Origin: Thermus arciformis
GTDB taxonomy: Bacteria > Deinococcota > Deinococci > Deinococcales > Thermaceae
Direction of reading: 5' to 3'
DNA length: 64,000 bases
NCBI RefSeq assembly: GCF_900102145.1
Contig: NZ_FNBC01000002.1
Span: 1 to 64,000, forward strand
Shown here: one piece after another, positions 42,801-49,466 of the stretch
Layout: each line of letters starts with the position of its first letter
Position numbering within the stretch: the stretch's first letter is position 1
The notes under the pieces: model-generated
The model's database searches: none
Seen by the model: the letters and a program-made list of their open reading frames with translations, nothing else
Told to the model about the DNA's origin: nothing
Position numbers and translations under genes: made by a program

Positions 42801-44861
42801 AATGCGCCGCGGCTTAAGCCCCCGCACCGTGGCCGTCATCCCCCCGGACTCCAGCTGGAAGACCCCCTTGGTCTCCCCCCGGGAGAGGAGCTCAAAGGTC
42901 TTGGCGTCGTCCAGGGGGAGGCGGTCGTAGTCCAGCTCCACCCCCCGGGACTCCCTGACGATGCGCCTGGCCTCGTCCAGGAAGGTGAGGGTGCGCAGGC
43001 CCAAAAAGTCCATCTTCAAAAGGCCCAAGGCCTCCACCGCCCCCATGTCGTACTGGGTCACGGGCCGCCCCTCCTGGTCGCGCATGAGGGGGACGAGGTC
43101 CGTGAGGGGCTCGGCGGCGATCACCACCCCGGCGGCGTGGACGGAGGCGTGGCGGTTCAGGCCCTCCAGGCGCATGGCCACCTCGAGGACCTCCCGCACC
43201 TTGGGGTCCTTCTCCATCTCCGCCTTGAGCTCCGGCACCACCTGGATGGCCTCAGCGAGGGGCTTCGGCTTGCCGAACTGCACCGGGATGAGCTTGGCGA
43301 GCTCCTCCGCCCGCTTGTGGGGGATGCCGTAGACCCGGGCCACGTCCTTGAGGGCGGCCTTGGAGGCGAGGCTTCCCAGGGTGCCGATCTGGGCCACCTT
43401 GTCCTCCCCGTAGCGCTCCCGCACGTACTGGATCACCCGGTCCCGCTCCCGGTCGGAGAAGTCGGTGTCAATGTCCGGCATGGAGACCCTCTCGGGGTTC
43501 AGGAAGCGCTCAAAGAGGAGGCCGAAGCGTAAGGGGTCAATGTTGGTGATCCCCACGGCGTAGGCCACCAGGCTCCCAGCGGCGCTTCCCCGGCCGGGCC
43601 CCACGGAGATGCCGTGGCTCCTGGCCCAGTTGATGTAGTCCTGCACGATGAGGAAGTAGCCGGGAAACCCCATGCGCTCCATCACGGAAAGCTCGTAGAG
43701 GGCCCGGTGGAGGATGGCCTCCGCCGTCCACTCCCGCACCCCCTCCAAGGGGGGAAGGGCCTTCATGAGCCTCTCCCAGGCCTCCTCCTCCACCCCGGCC
43801 AGGGCCTCGGCCAAGGCCTCCCCGTCCCCGTGGGGGGGAAGCTTGCCCAGAAGGCGGAAGACCTCCCGGTAAAAGCCCTCGGTGATGCGGTCCGGATAGC
43901 GGCGGAGAAGCCCTTTAAAGGTGAGCTCCCGGAGGTACTGGGCCTCCGTGCGCCCCTCGGGGAGGGGGAAGCGGGGAATGCGGTAGACCATCTTGTCCCC
44001 GATGGGGAGGTCCACGTCGCACATGCGGGCGATCTCCACCGTGTTGTCAAAGGGCTCGTCCCCCCACTCCTCCTCGGGGAGCATGGCCCGCATCTCCTCG
44101 GGGGTCTTCACGTAGAACTCGTCGCAGGGGAAGCGCCAGCGCTCGGGGTCGTCCAGGGTGCTCTTGGACTGGATGGCGAGGAGAACCTCGTGGGCCCGGG
44201 CGTCCTCCTTGCGCACGTAGTGGCCGTCGTTGGTGGCCACCATCCCCAGGCCGTACTTGCGGGCGAACTCCTTCAGGACCTCGTTCACCTTCCTCTGCTC
44301 GGGGAGGCCGTGGTTCTGGATCTCAATGAAGAAGCGGTCGCCGAAGATGGAGAGGTACTCGTTGAGGCGGGCCTCGGCCAGGTCCAGGCGGTCCTGGAGG
44401 ATGAACTGGGGGATCTCCGCCCCCAGGCACCCCGAGAGGGCGATGAGGCCCTCGGCGTGCTCCCGCAGGATCTCCCGGTCAATCCGGGGCTTTTCGTAAA
44501 ATCCCTCCAGGTAAGCCCGGCTCGCCAGGCGCACCAGGTTCTGGTAGCCCCGGAAGTCCTTGGCGAGGAGGGTGAGGTGGAAGTAGCCCCCGTCCAAGCC
44601 CTTGCCCCGCTTGCGGTCAAAGCGGCTTTCCGCCGCCACGTAGGCCTCGTAGCCCAGGATGGGCTTGATGCCCATGGCCGTGGCCTTCTTGTAGAACTCC
44701 ACCGCCCCGAAGAGGTTGCCGTGGTCGGTGATGGCCAAGGCGGGGTCCTCGGGGGTGGTCTCCTTGACCCACTTGAGGAGGTCGGAAAGCTTCGCCGCCC
44801 CGTCCAGGAGGGAGAACTGGGTGTGCTGGTGGAGGTGGGCGAAGCGGAGTTTGCGGCCCAT
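39846..44861 (-). CDS. dnaE: DNA polymerase III alpha subunit with an intein
   Basis: Catalytic subunit of the replicative polymerase. The precursor is 1671 residues: N-extein 815, intein 449, C-extein 407, leaving a 1222-residue spliced protein. The extein has the PHP domain (LRFAHLHQHTQFSLLDGA, ALAITDHGNLFG) and the polymerase palm motif MPDIDTDFSDRERDRVI with its catalytic aspartates. GPGRGSAAGSLVAYAVG is also present, and an OB-fold lies near the C-terminus. The start MGRKLRFAHLHQHTQ at 44861 is set by homology; an open frame to 45182 is non-coding. The intein sits between ANYGFNK and SHAAAYS, in the conserved fingers region. Confidence 0.97.
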   Translation of the reverse strand: MGRKLRFAHLHQHTQFSLLDGAAKLSDLLKWVKETTPEDPALAITDHGNLFGAVEFYKKATAMGIKPILGYEAYVAAESRFDRKRGKGLDGGYFHLTLLAKDFRGYQNLVRLASRAYLEGFYEKPRIDREILREHAEGLIALSGCLGAEIPQFILQDRLDLAEARLNEYLSIFGDRFFIEIQNHGLPEQRKVNEVLKEFARKYGLGMVATNDGHYVRKEDARAHEVLLAIQSKSTLDDPERWRFPCDEFYVKTPEEMRAMLPEEEWGDEPFDNTVEIARMCDVDLPIGDKMVYRIPRFPLPEGRTEAQYLRELTFKGLLRRYPDRITEGFYREVFRLLGKLPPHGDGEALAEALAGVEEEAWERLMKALPPLEGVREWTAEAILHRALYELSVMERMGFPGYFLIVQDYINWARSHGISVGPGRGSAAGSLVAYAVGITNIDPLRFGLLFERFLNPERVSMPDIDTDFSDRERDRVIQYVRERYGEDKVAQIGTLGSLASKAALKDVARVYGIPHKRAEELAKLIPVQFGKPKPLAEAIQVVPELKAEMEKDPKVREVLEVAMRLEGLNRHASVHAAGVVIAAEPLTDLVPLMRDQEGRPVTQYDMGAVEALGLLKMDFLGLRTLTFLDEARRIVRESRGVELDYDRLPLDDAKTFELLSRGETKGVFQLESGGMTATVRGLKPRRIEDIIALVSLYRPGPMEHIPTYIRRHHGQEPVSYSEFPHAEKYLKPILDETYGIPVYQEQIMQIASQVAGYSLGEADLLRRAMGKKRVEEMQKHRERFVRGAKERGVPEEEANRLFDMLEAFANYGFNKCLPARARVVDWRTGRVVRVGEIVRGEVEEVWVVSLDEARLRLVPRPVVAAFPSGKAQVYALRTATGRVLEATANHPVYTPRGWRPLGALAPGDYVALPRHLPYRPSAHLEAHELDLLGFALAEGNLRHPSGFYLYTSSEEELAAMEEALRAFPNTRTRVVWRRGVAHVYVGRMDRRQEAGAVAFLRRMGLLGLDAKTKRLPEAVFGLPPEEVARFLGRLWTGDGGVDPKGRLIHYATASKELASGVQHLLLRLGLQSRLVEKRFSGGYKGYAVYLLGGLEAARRFAETVGPYLVGKRRQDLEALLASWGEAGQSTKDVLPLAFLEEVREAVAQGQAAALLREAGLRPGRGRRGLSRATVGRLAALTGSLSARTLISPHGTPGVGLCEGSFGAPALAQARAGYLALLRLAEAEVYWDRVEAVEPLGEEEVFDLTVEGTHTFVAEDVIVHNSHAAAYSLLSYQTAYVKAHYPVEFMAALLSVERHDSDKVAEYIRDARAMGIEVLPPDINRSGFDFKVVGEEILFGLSAVKNVGEAAAEAILKERERGGPFKSLGDFLKRLDEKVVNKRTLESLIKAGAMDAFGDRARLLASLDPLLRWAAGVRERERSGMWGLFAEVEEPPLQEAPPLDEITRLRYEKEALGIYVSGHPVLRYPGLREAASCTLEELPEFVRGLPPRSRVLLAGMVEDVVRKPTRSGGMMARFTLSDETGALEVVVFGRAYEGVSPKLKEDTPLLVLAEVEREEGGLRVIAQAAWTHEEVAEAAKALEVEVDHALLDEKGVALLKSLLDEHPGPLPLYVRVQGPFGEALFSLREARVGEEALGALEAEGFRAYLVPDREVFLQANGGNGSKEEAVPF
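41070..42416 (-). mobile_element. DnaE intein with LAGLIDADG homing endonuclease
   Basis: A 449-residue intein. It begins with Cys1 (CLPARARVVDW), has block B ATANHPVYTP, two LAGLIDADG-type motifs (DLLGFALAEG at 115-124, RFLGRLWTGDGG at 214-225), block F EVFDLTVEGTHTFVAEDV and ends VIVHN before Ser+1. All splicing residues look intact, and the endonuclease motifs keep an acidic residue each. Residues 369-403 (35 codons) are encoded by palindromic element copy A. Without it the intein would be 414 residues. Confidence 0.95.
41207..41312 (+). repeat. Palindromic element, copy A, in frame inside the dnaE intein
   Basis: A 106-base unit, CTAAGTACCCCG to GTGCGGGCACTTAG, with hairpin CCCCGCTCTGG/CCAGAGCGGGG (loop CTTGCG) followed by GGGGCCCCAAAAGAGCC. 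It is almost identical to the intergenic copy D. On the dnaE strand, bases 41312-41208 are exactly 35 sense codons (LSARTLISPHG to AQARAGYL) between LAALTGS and ALLRLAEAEV. It lies after the endonuclease region and before intein block F, probably in a surface linker. Confidence 0.93.
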
Positions 44862-44875
44862 GCCCTTAAGTTTAT

Positions 44876-44904
44876 TGCGGGAGGGGGCCGGGGCGGGTAG
44901 GCTG
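44876..44904 (+). promoter_or_regulatory. Probable promoter of the phd/5-FCL operon
   Basis: TTGCGG (44876-44881), a 17-base spacer and TAGGCT (44899-44904) end nine bases before the phd ATG. The region is shared with the start of dnaE on the other strand. Confidence 0.5.
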
Positions 44905-44913
44905 AAACGGGGA

Positions 44914-45051
44914 ATGAGGCATCGCAAGCGCGTCTTCAGCGCCACCAAGGCCCGGGTCCACTTCGGCGAGGTGCTGAGGCGGGTGGAGGAAGGGGAGGTG
45001 ATCGTGGTGGAGGGGCGGGGCAGGCCGCAGGCGGTCATCCGGGAAACATGA
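44914..45051 (+). CDS. Short Phd/YefM-type antitoxin-like protein
   Basis: A 45-residue protein reading FSATKARVHFGEVLRRVEEG and then VIVVEGRGRPQAVI, the DNA-binding and dimerisation core of Phd/YefM antitoxins (SATKAR...F..VL..V..GE.VVV...GRP.AVI). Full antitoxins are about 80 residues, so the toxin-binding tail is missing. No Doc, YoeB or PIN toxin is adjacent. Its stop overlaps the next gene's ATG (ATGA). It may be a stand-alone autoregulator or a remnant. Confidence 0.75.
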   Translation: MRHRKRVFSATKARVHFGEVLRRVEEGEVIVVEGRGRPQAVIRET

Positions 45052-45611
45052 CCCTGGGTGAGCTCCGGGAAGAGGTCTGGAACGCCCTGGCCCGCTTTGG
45101 CCTCGCCCTCCACCCCACGCCCCCCCACGGCCACCACCCCAACTTCCTGGGGGCCAAAAGGGCGGCGGAGAGGCTCATCCATACCCCCGAGTTCCAGGGG
45201 GCAAGGCGCATCCTCGCGGGGATGGACGCCGTCTTAAAGCCCCTCAGGGAGGAGGCCTTGCGCCAGGGGAAGGAGCTCGTCCTCCCCCACCCCGACCGCC
45301 CGGGGGAGTTCCTCCTCCTGAAGGACCTGGACCCGAGGAGGCTCAAGCGGGTGCGGGAGGCCTACCGCCTGGGGACGCGGGTGGACCTGGCGGGCCTTCC
45401 CGTGGACCTGGTCCTCATCGGGGCGGTGGCCGTGGACGAGGAGGGGGGGTGGGTGGGGAAGGGGTACGGCTTTCCCCAAAGCTGGCTCAAGGTGGAGGCC
45501 CCCTTCGCCACCCTGGCCCACCCGGTGATGGTCTACCCCCGCCTCCCCGTGCCCCCCGAGCGCCGGGTGGACCTCCTCGCCACCCCCCAGAGGCTCCTTC
45601 GGTTCTCCTAG
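45048..45611 (+). CDS. 5-formyltetrahydrofolate cyclo-ligase-like protein
   Basis: A 187-residue protein resembling the archaeal/COG0212-type 5-FCL-like family (MTHFS-domain fold). It has [20 protein letters not shown] near the N-terminus, then [20 protein letters not shown] and the nucleotide-binding [19 protein letters not shown]. Members act in folate salvage or related thiamine metabolism; the exact reaction is uncertain. It is translationally coupled to the Phd-like gene. Its stop overlaps the facing korB stop by four bases. Confidence 0.82.
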   Translation: MTLGELREEVWNALARFGLALHPTPPHGHHPNFLGAKRAAERLIHTPEFQGARRILAGMDAVLKPLREEALRQGKELVLPHPDRPGEFLLLKDLDPRRLKRVREAYRLGTRVDLAGLPVDLVLIGAVAVDEEGGWVGKGYGFPQSWLKVEAPFATLAHPVMVYPRLPVPPERRVDLLATPQRLLRFS

Positions 45612-46522
45612 AGGGCGAACTCCTGGAGGAGGCCCTCGAGGTCCAAGGCCTCCCGTTGCCCCAAGGCGGGGTAGACCTCGGGGTAGCGGGGGAGGTAGGC
45701 CTTAAGCCGCTCCTCAAAGGTGGGCACCTCCGCCTTCCAGAACACCCCCACGGGGATCCGCTCCCCCCACTCCAGGGCTTTTTCCTGGAAATGCGCCATT
45801 TTCTTGTCCAGCTCCTCCGGGGTAAGCCCGGGGGGAACGTGGGGGTCGTAGCCCTCGTCCTGGAGCTTGTAGAGGCGGGGGGCGAACCACTCCTTGGTGT
45901 GCAGGTCGTTGTAAGTGGGGCAGGGCTGGAGGACGTGGAGGAAGGCGAGGCCCCGGTGCCCGATCCCCTCCTTGATGAGCTCCTTCAGACCCTTCACATC
46001 GTAGGCGTAGCCCCGGGCGATCCAGGTGTAGCCCGCGGAGAAGGCCAGGAGGAGGGGGTTGAGGCGGCCCTGGGGGTTGGGCTTGGGGAGGCTTTTGGTC
46101 TTCTCCCCCAGGCCCAGGGTGGGCCCGGCCTGGCCCTTGGTGAGGCCGTAGACCTCGTTGTCGTAGAGGATGTAGAGGAGGTCCACGTTCCTCCGCCCCG
46201 CGGCCACGAAGTGGCCGGCCCCGATGCCCAGGCCGTCCCCGTCCCCGCCCACCGCCACCACCGTGAGGTGGGGGTTGGCGAGCTTGGCCCCTTGGGCGGT
46301 GGGGAGCACCCGGCCGTGGAGGGTGTGGACCCCGTAGACGTTCAGGTAGTGGGGGGTCTTGGCCGAGCAGCCGATGCCCGAGAAGACCACGGTCTGGCTG
46401 GGGTCCCGCTTCAGCTCAAAGAGGGCCATCTGGAGCGCGGAGAGGATGCCGTAGTCCCCGCACCCCGGGCACCAGTCGGGCTGCTTTTCCGCCTTGTAGT
46501 CCGCAAGCTTGAGCTCCACCAT
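45608..46522 (-). CDS. korB: 2-oxoacid:ferredoxin oxidoreductase beta subunit
   Basis: A thiamine-diphosphate-binding subunit, 304 residues. It has the cluster-binding CPGCGDYGI near residue 18, [17 protein letters not shown], the TPP/Mg motif [14 protein letters not shown]...[15 protein letters not shown] and a third cysteine region PCPTYND. It oxidatively decarboxylates a 2-oxoacid (2-oxoglutarate or pyruvate class) to an acyl-CoA with reduction of ferredoxin. It follows korA by one base on the same strand. Confidence 0.92.
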   Translation of the reverse strand: MVELKLADYKAEKQPDWCPGCGDYGILSALQMALFELKRDPSQTVVFSGIGCSAKTPHYLNVYGVHTLHGRVLPTAQGAKLANPHLTVVAVGGDGDGLGIGAGHFVAAGRRNVDLLYILYDNEVYGLTKGQAGPTLGLGEKTKSLPKPNPQGRLNPLLLAFSAGYTWIARGYAYDVKGLKELIKEGIGHRGLAFLHVLQPCPTYNDLHTKEWFAPRLYKLQDEGYDPHVPPGLTPEELDKKMAHFQEKALEWGERIPVGVFWKAEVPTFEERLKAYLPRYPEVYPALGQREALDLEGLLQEFAL

Positions 46523-46523
46523 C

Positions 46524-48377
46524 CTAGACCCCTTTCCTGAGGACGAGCCTCTCCGGCGCCCGGCCCGCCTTCACCGCCTTCAGGGCCTCCACGGCCTCGT
46601 CCAGGGTGATGGGGCGGCCGTTGTACTTCACCACCCGGTGGTGGACCCGCTTCAGGGTCTCCTGCTGGACGAGGTCGGCGAGCTGCCCCGAGTAGTTGTG
46701 CTCCACGGTCACCAGGGTCTTCCCCTCCAGGAGGGGGGCGATCTCGGGGAAGGGCCAGAGGAGGCGGAGGTGGAGGTAGCCCACCCCTTCCAGGTGGTCC
46801 AGGGCCTCGAGGAGGGTGCCCTTCACCGTCCCAAAGCCCAGAACCAGGACCTCCCCGTCCCGATAGAGGGTGTACTGGTCGGCAAGGGGGATCTCCTCCC
46901 GGGCGGTCTGGAGCTTTCGCATGCGCTTTTCCATCTCCACCTCCCGGAGGACGGGGTCCTCGGTGATGTGGCCCACGGGGTCGTGCTCGTCCGAGGTCAT
47001 CCAATAAACGCCCCCGGGGGTGCCGAGGGGGACGAAGGGGGAGAGGCCGTCCTCGGAAGGGGCGTAGCGCTCGTAGGGTGCAAAGCCCTCGCCCCGGGGC
47101 AGGGCCCGCTTCTCCCCGTCCAGCCGGAGCACCTCCAGGGCCTCCTTGGGGAGGCTTTGGGCCATGGAGGCCAGGAACTTGTCCAGGAGGTGGACCACCA
47201 CCGTCTGGTAGCGCCAGGCCCAGGCCAAGGCCTTCTGGGCATCCAAAAAGGCGTCCTGGATGTCCCCCGAGGCCAGGACGAGCCTCGGGTACTCCCCGTG
47301 CCCGCCCCGGATGGCGAACATCAGGTCCCCCTGCTCCGTGCGGGTGGGAAGCCCGGTGCTGGGCCCGCCCCGCTGGTAGAGGGTCACCACCAGGGGCGCC
47401 TCAATCATCCCGGCGAAGCCCAGGCCCTCGGTCATGAGGCTGAAGCCGGGGCCGCTGGTGGCGGTGGCGGCCCTGGCCCCCGTGAGGGCGGCCCCTATGG
47501 CCATGGTCACCGCGGCGATCTCGTCCTCCGTCTGGACCACGGCCACGTCCGCCCCCTGGAAGGCGGTGTGGGCCTCGAGGTAGACGCTTTCGTCCGTGGC
47601 CGGGCTGATGGGGTAGTAGGTCTGGAAGCGGAGGCCCCCGGCAAGCTTCCCCAAGGCGGCGGCCTGGGCCCCGGTGAGGTAGACCCGGCCGGGCTCGTAC
47701 CCGTTCAGCCTGAGCTGGAAGGAAAGGCGGGGCACCTCCTCCTTGTAGACGGCCTCGGCCACCTCCCGGTTCAGCTCCAAGACCTTCCCCTTAAACTGCA
47801 GGGCCAAGGCCTCCAGAAGGGGCTCCAGGGGGTAGCCCAGGAGGTGAAGGCTTGCGGCCACGGCGATGGTGTTCAGGGTGCGCCGGGCCTGAAGGGAGGG
47901 CACGCCGAGCTCGGCCCCGATGCGGTCCGCCACCTCCTCAAAGGGGTATGGGAGGGGCTGGACCCCCGCCTCCACGTAGGCTTGGAGGAGGTCCTTAAGC
48001 CCGGGGTCCGCCTTGCCGAAGCGCCGGGAGAGGTCCTCCGCCACCCGATGGTCCAGCATGGGGAGCTTGTGGACCGTGAGGTCCAAGACCTTGGGGTCGT
48101 AGAGGAGCACCCCCCCTTCCCGCACCTCCCCCAGGTGGCGGGCCAGGGTCTCCCCGTCCAGGGCCACCAGGAAGTCCACCTTCTCCCGGAAGGCCTGCAC
48201 CGGTTTTCGCCCGAGGCGCACGTCCAGGTAGGAGTGCCGCCCCATGATGTTGGAGTGGTACTCCCGCTTGGTGGCCACCCACCACCCCCCCTTGCCCACG
48301 GCCCGGGCGAAGAGGGTGGCCGCGGTCTCTATCCCGCCCCCTTGAGGGCCGCCCACGCGCCAGGTGAAGTCGTCCAT
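46524..48377 (-). CDS. korA: 2-oxoacid:ferredoxin oxidoreductase alpha subunit (gamma-alpha fusion)
   Basis: A 617-residue subunit with the gamma domain fused at the N-terminus ([19 protein letters not shown], about 1-190) and the alpha domain after it, with [20 protein letters not shown] and [18 protein letters not shown]. The YPISPATD motif is typical of the 2-oxoglutarate:ferredoxin class. AAGGAGGG lies three bases before the ATG. Upstream is a repeat-filled 310-base gap. Confidence 0.93.
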   Translation of the reverse strand: MDDFTWRVGGPQGGGIETAATLFARAVGKGGWWVATKREYHSNIMGRHSYLDVRLGRKPVQAFREKVDFLVALDGETLARHLGEVREGGVLLYDPKVLDLTVHKLPMLDHRVAEDLSRRFGKADPGLKDLLQAYVEAGVQPLPYPFEEVADRIGAELGVPSLQARRTLNTIAVAASLHLLGYPLEPLLEALALQFKGKVLELNREVAEAVYKEEVPRLSFQLRLNGYEPGRVYLTGAQAAALGKLAGGLRFQTYYPISPATDESVYLEAHTAFQGADVAVVQTEDEIAAVTMAIGAALTGARAATATSGPGFSLMTEGLGFAGMIEAPLVVTLYQRGGPSTGLPTRTEQGDLMFAIRGGHGEYPRLVLASGDIQDAFLDAQKALAWAWRYQTVVVHLLDKFLASMAQSLPKEALEVLRLDGEKRALPRGEGFAPYERYAPSEDGLSPFVPLGTPGGVYWMTSDEHDPVGHITEDPVLREVEMEKRMRKLQTAREEIPLADQYTLYRDGEVLVLGFGTVKGTLLEALDHLEGVGYLHLRLLWPFPEIAPLLEGKTLVTVEHNYSGQLADLVQQETLKRVHHRVVKYNGRPITLDEAVEALKAVKAGRAPERLVLRKGV

Positions 48378-48512
48378 AAGCCCTCCTTGTTCTCCGAATA
48401 CCCTACTCCTTATGGGGCGGGGTTGACTAGGGGCATTTACCCCCTCTCCTTGGGGATACGGCCCGGAACCCCGTCCGGGCTCACACCCTTTCTCCCTGTT
48501 TCCTTCGCCCGG

Positions 48513-48618
48513 CTAAGTACCCCGCTCTGGCTTGCGCCAGAGCGGGGGCCCCAAAAGAGCCTTCGCAAAGCCCCACTTCCGGCGTCCCATGTGGCGAAAT
48601 CAAGGCGCGGGCACTTAA
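48513..48618 (+). repeat. Palindromic element, copy B
   Basis: A 106-base unit with CTAAGTACCCCG start, the same CCCCGCTCTGG/CCAGAGCGGGG hairpin as copy A, GGGGCCCCAAAAGAGCC and GCGCGGGCACTTAA end. It differs from A at a handful of bases in the middle. It abuts copy F through a shared GGGCACTTAAGTGCCC palindrome. Confidence 0.92.
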
Positions 48619-48684
48619 GTGCCCGAGGAAGCCCCTTGAGAACCTTTTGCCGGGGCCCCCATGCTGCGCAAGCCAGCATGGGGT
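48613..48684 (-). repeat. Palindromic element, copy F (truncated)
   Basis: On the reverse strand CCACCCCATGCTGGCTTGCG, then CAGCATGGGGGCCCC, and ending GGGCACTTAA. The hairpin is the CATGCTGG variant shared with copy E. The CTAAGT start and several interior bases are missing. It faces copy B and shares its end. Confidence 0.8.
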
Positions 48685-48687
48685 GGT

Positions 48688-49155
48688 TCACTCCTCCCGG
48701 TCGGCTTGGTGGAGCCGCCTCCCCCAGGGGCTTCGGGGAGCGTGGTGCTCCAGAACCAGGGCCCGCACCTTTGGGTCTTGGATCCGCTCCGCCCCATAGA
48801 GGGGATGGTGGCGGCGCACCTGAAAGGCCCCGAAAAGCCCCCGGCGCAAGGGGTAAGGGGGCACGGGCGGGGCGAAAAGCCCCGTGAGGACCCTTTCCAG
48901 GGGGCGGTAGGGCCTTAGGGCCTTTCCCGCGTCGTGAAGCAAGGCAGCCCGCACGGCGAAGGCGGGGGCCTCGGGGTGGGCCTTAAGGAGCCTCTTCGCC
49001 ACCCGCACCGCGTGGGCCCGGTCCCGGGGGTCCATGGCCAGGTAAAGGGCCCGTTCCTCCTCGGCCAGAACCCCGAGGGCGAAGGCGTCGTCGGGAGCCT
49101 CGCGGGCGAAGAGGGCCCTAAGAAGCCGCCCAAGCCGCCGGAGGAGGCGAGGCAT
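48688..49155 (-). CDS. HD-domain hydrolase-like protein
   Basis: A 155-residue protein with the HD motif RAALLHDAGKAL and later histidines HHPLYGAERI and LEHHAP, typical of HD/HDIG phosphohydrolases that bind divalent metals and cut nucleotides. DPRDRAHAVRVAKRLL precedes. The substrate is unknown. It ends right at the boundary of repeat copy F and starts three bases after the CsoR-family gene, so they may be co-transcribed. Confidence 0.83.
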   Translation of the reverse strand: MPRLLRRLGRLLRALFAREAPDDAFALGVLAEEERALYLAMDPRDRAHAVRVAKRLLKAHPEAPAFAVRAALLHDAGKALRPYRPLERVLTGLFAPPVPPYPLRRGLFGAFQVRRHHPLYGAERIQDPKVRALVLEHHAPRSPWGRRLHQADREE

Positions 49156-49158
49156 GGG

Positions 49159-49440
49159 CTAGATGAACTTCTTCAGCATGGTGGCGATCTCCTCGGGCTT
49201 CTTGGGGTCCACCTTGCCCTCGGAGACCTCGGCAGCGCATACGTTTAAGAACTCGTGCAGGATCAGGGTGGCCGCCGCCTCCATGGCCTTTTTGGTGGCG
49301 GTCATCTGGGTGAGGACCTCGTCGCAGGGGCGGCCCTCCGCCACCATCTTCTGCAGGCCCCGCACCTGGCCCTCTATGCGCCGAAGCCGCTTGAGGATGT
49401 TCTCCACGGTCTCGCTTCCCAGCTCGGTGGTCCGGGTCAT
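49159..49440 (-). CDS. CsoR/CstR-family transcriptional repressor
   Basis: A 93-residue all-helical repressor (DUF156). It has LKRLRRIEGQVRGLQKMV and GRPCDEVLTQ, with Cys39 and Cys68 spaced 29 residues as in CsoR and CstR. The histidine that follows the CsoR pattern four residues before the second Cys is replaced by Phe64 here (HEFLNVC), so copper sensing as in classical CsoR is doubtful. A two-cysteine persulfide sensor like CstR is possible. No copper or sulfur gene is adjacent except the distant PCuAC/Sco pair. TATAAT ends six bases before the ATG. Confidence 0.85.
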   Translation of the reverse strand: MTRTTELGSETVENILKRLRRIEGQVRGLQKMVAEGRPCDEVLTQMTATKKAMEAAATLILHEFLNVCAAEVSEGKVDPKKPEEIATMLKKFI

Positions 49441-49446
49441 AGGAGC

Positions 49447-49466
49447 ATTATATACCAGTACCCCCT
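49447..49466 (-). promoter_or_regulatory. Promoter and possible operator of the CsoR-family gene
   Basis: On the reverse strand AGGGGGTACTGGTATATAAT spans the -10 (TATAAT at 49452-49447) and a G-tract flanked by A/T, the kind of site CsoR-family repressors bind. The -35 is poor. It overlaps the end of dnaX. Confidence 0.4.

Larger units (their letters stand above)
48378..48687. other. 310-base gap between korA and the HD gene, filled mostly by two repeat copies
   Basis: The gap contains the likely korA promoter near the left side (TAGTCA, 18 bases, TAGGGT on the reverse strand, weak), then repeat copy B (48513-48618) and the truncated opposite-strand copy F. I see no protein gene in it. Confidence 0.6.

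Noticed and set aside
39846-44861. A second intein in DnaE, known in some T. thermophilus strains
   Set aside because: All other conserved DnaE blocks are continuous and the spliced length (1222) equals the normal intein-free protein.
39846-45182. A longer DnaE starting at 45182
   Set aside because: The first 107 residues overlap the Phd-like and 5-FCL-like genes on the other strand and do not match the family; MGRKLRF at 44861 does.
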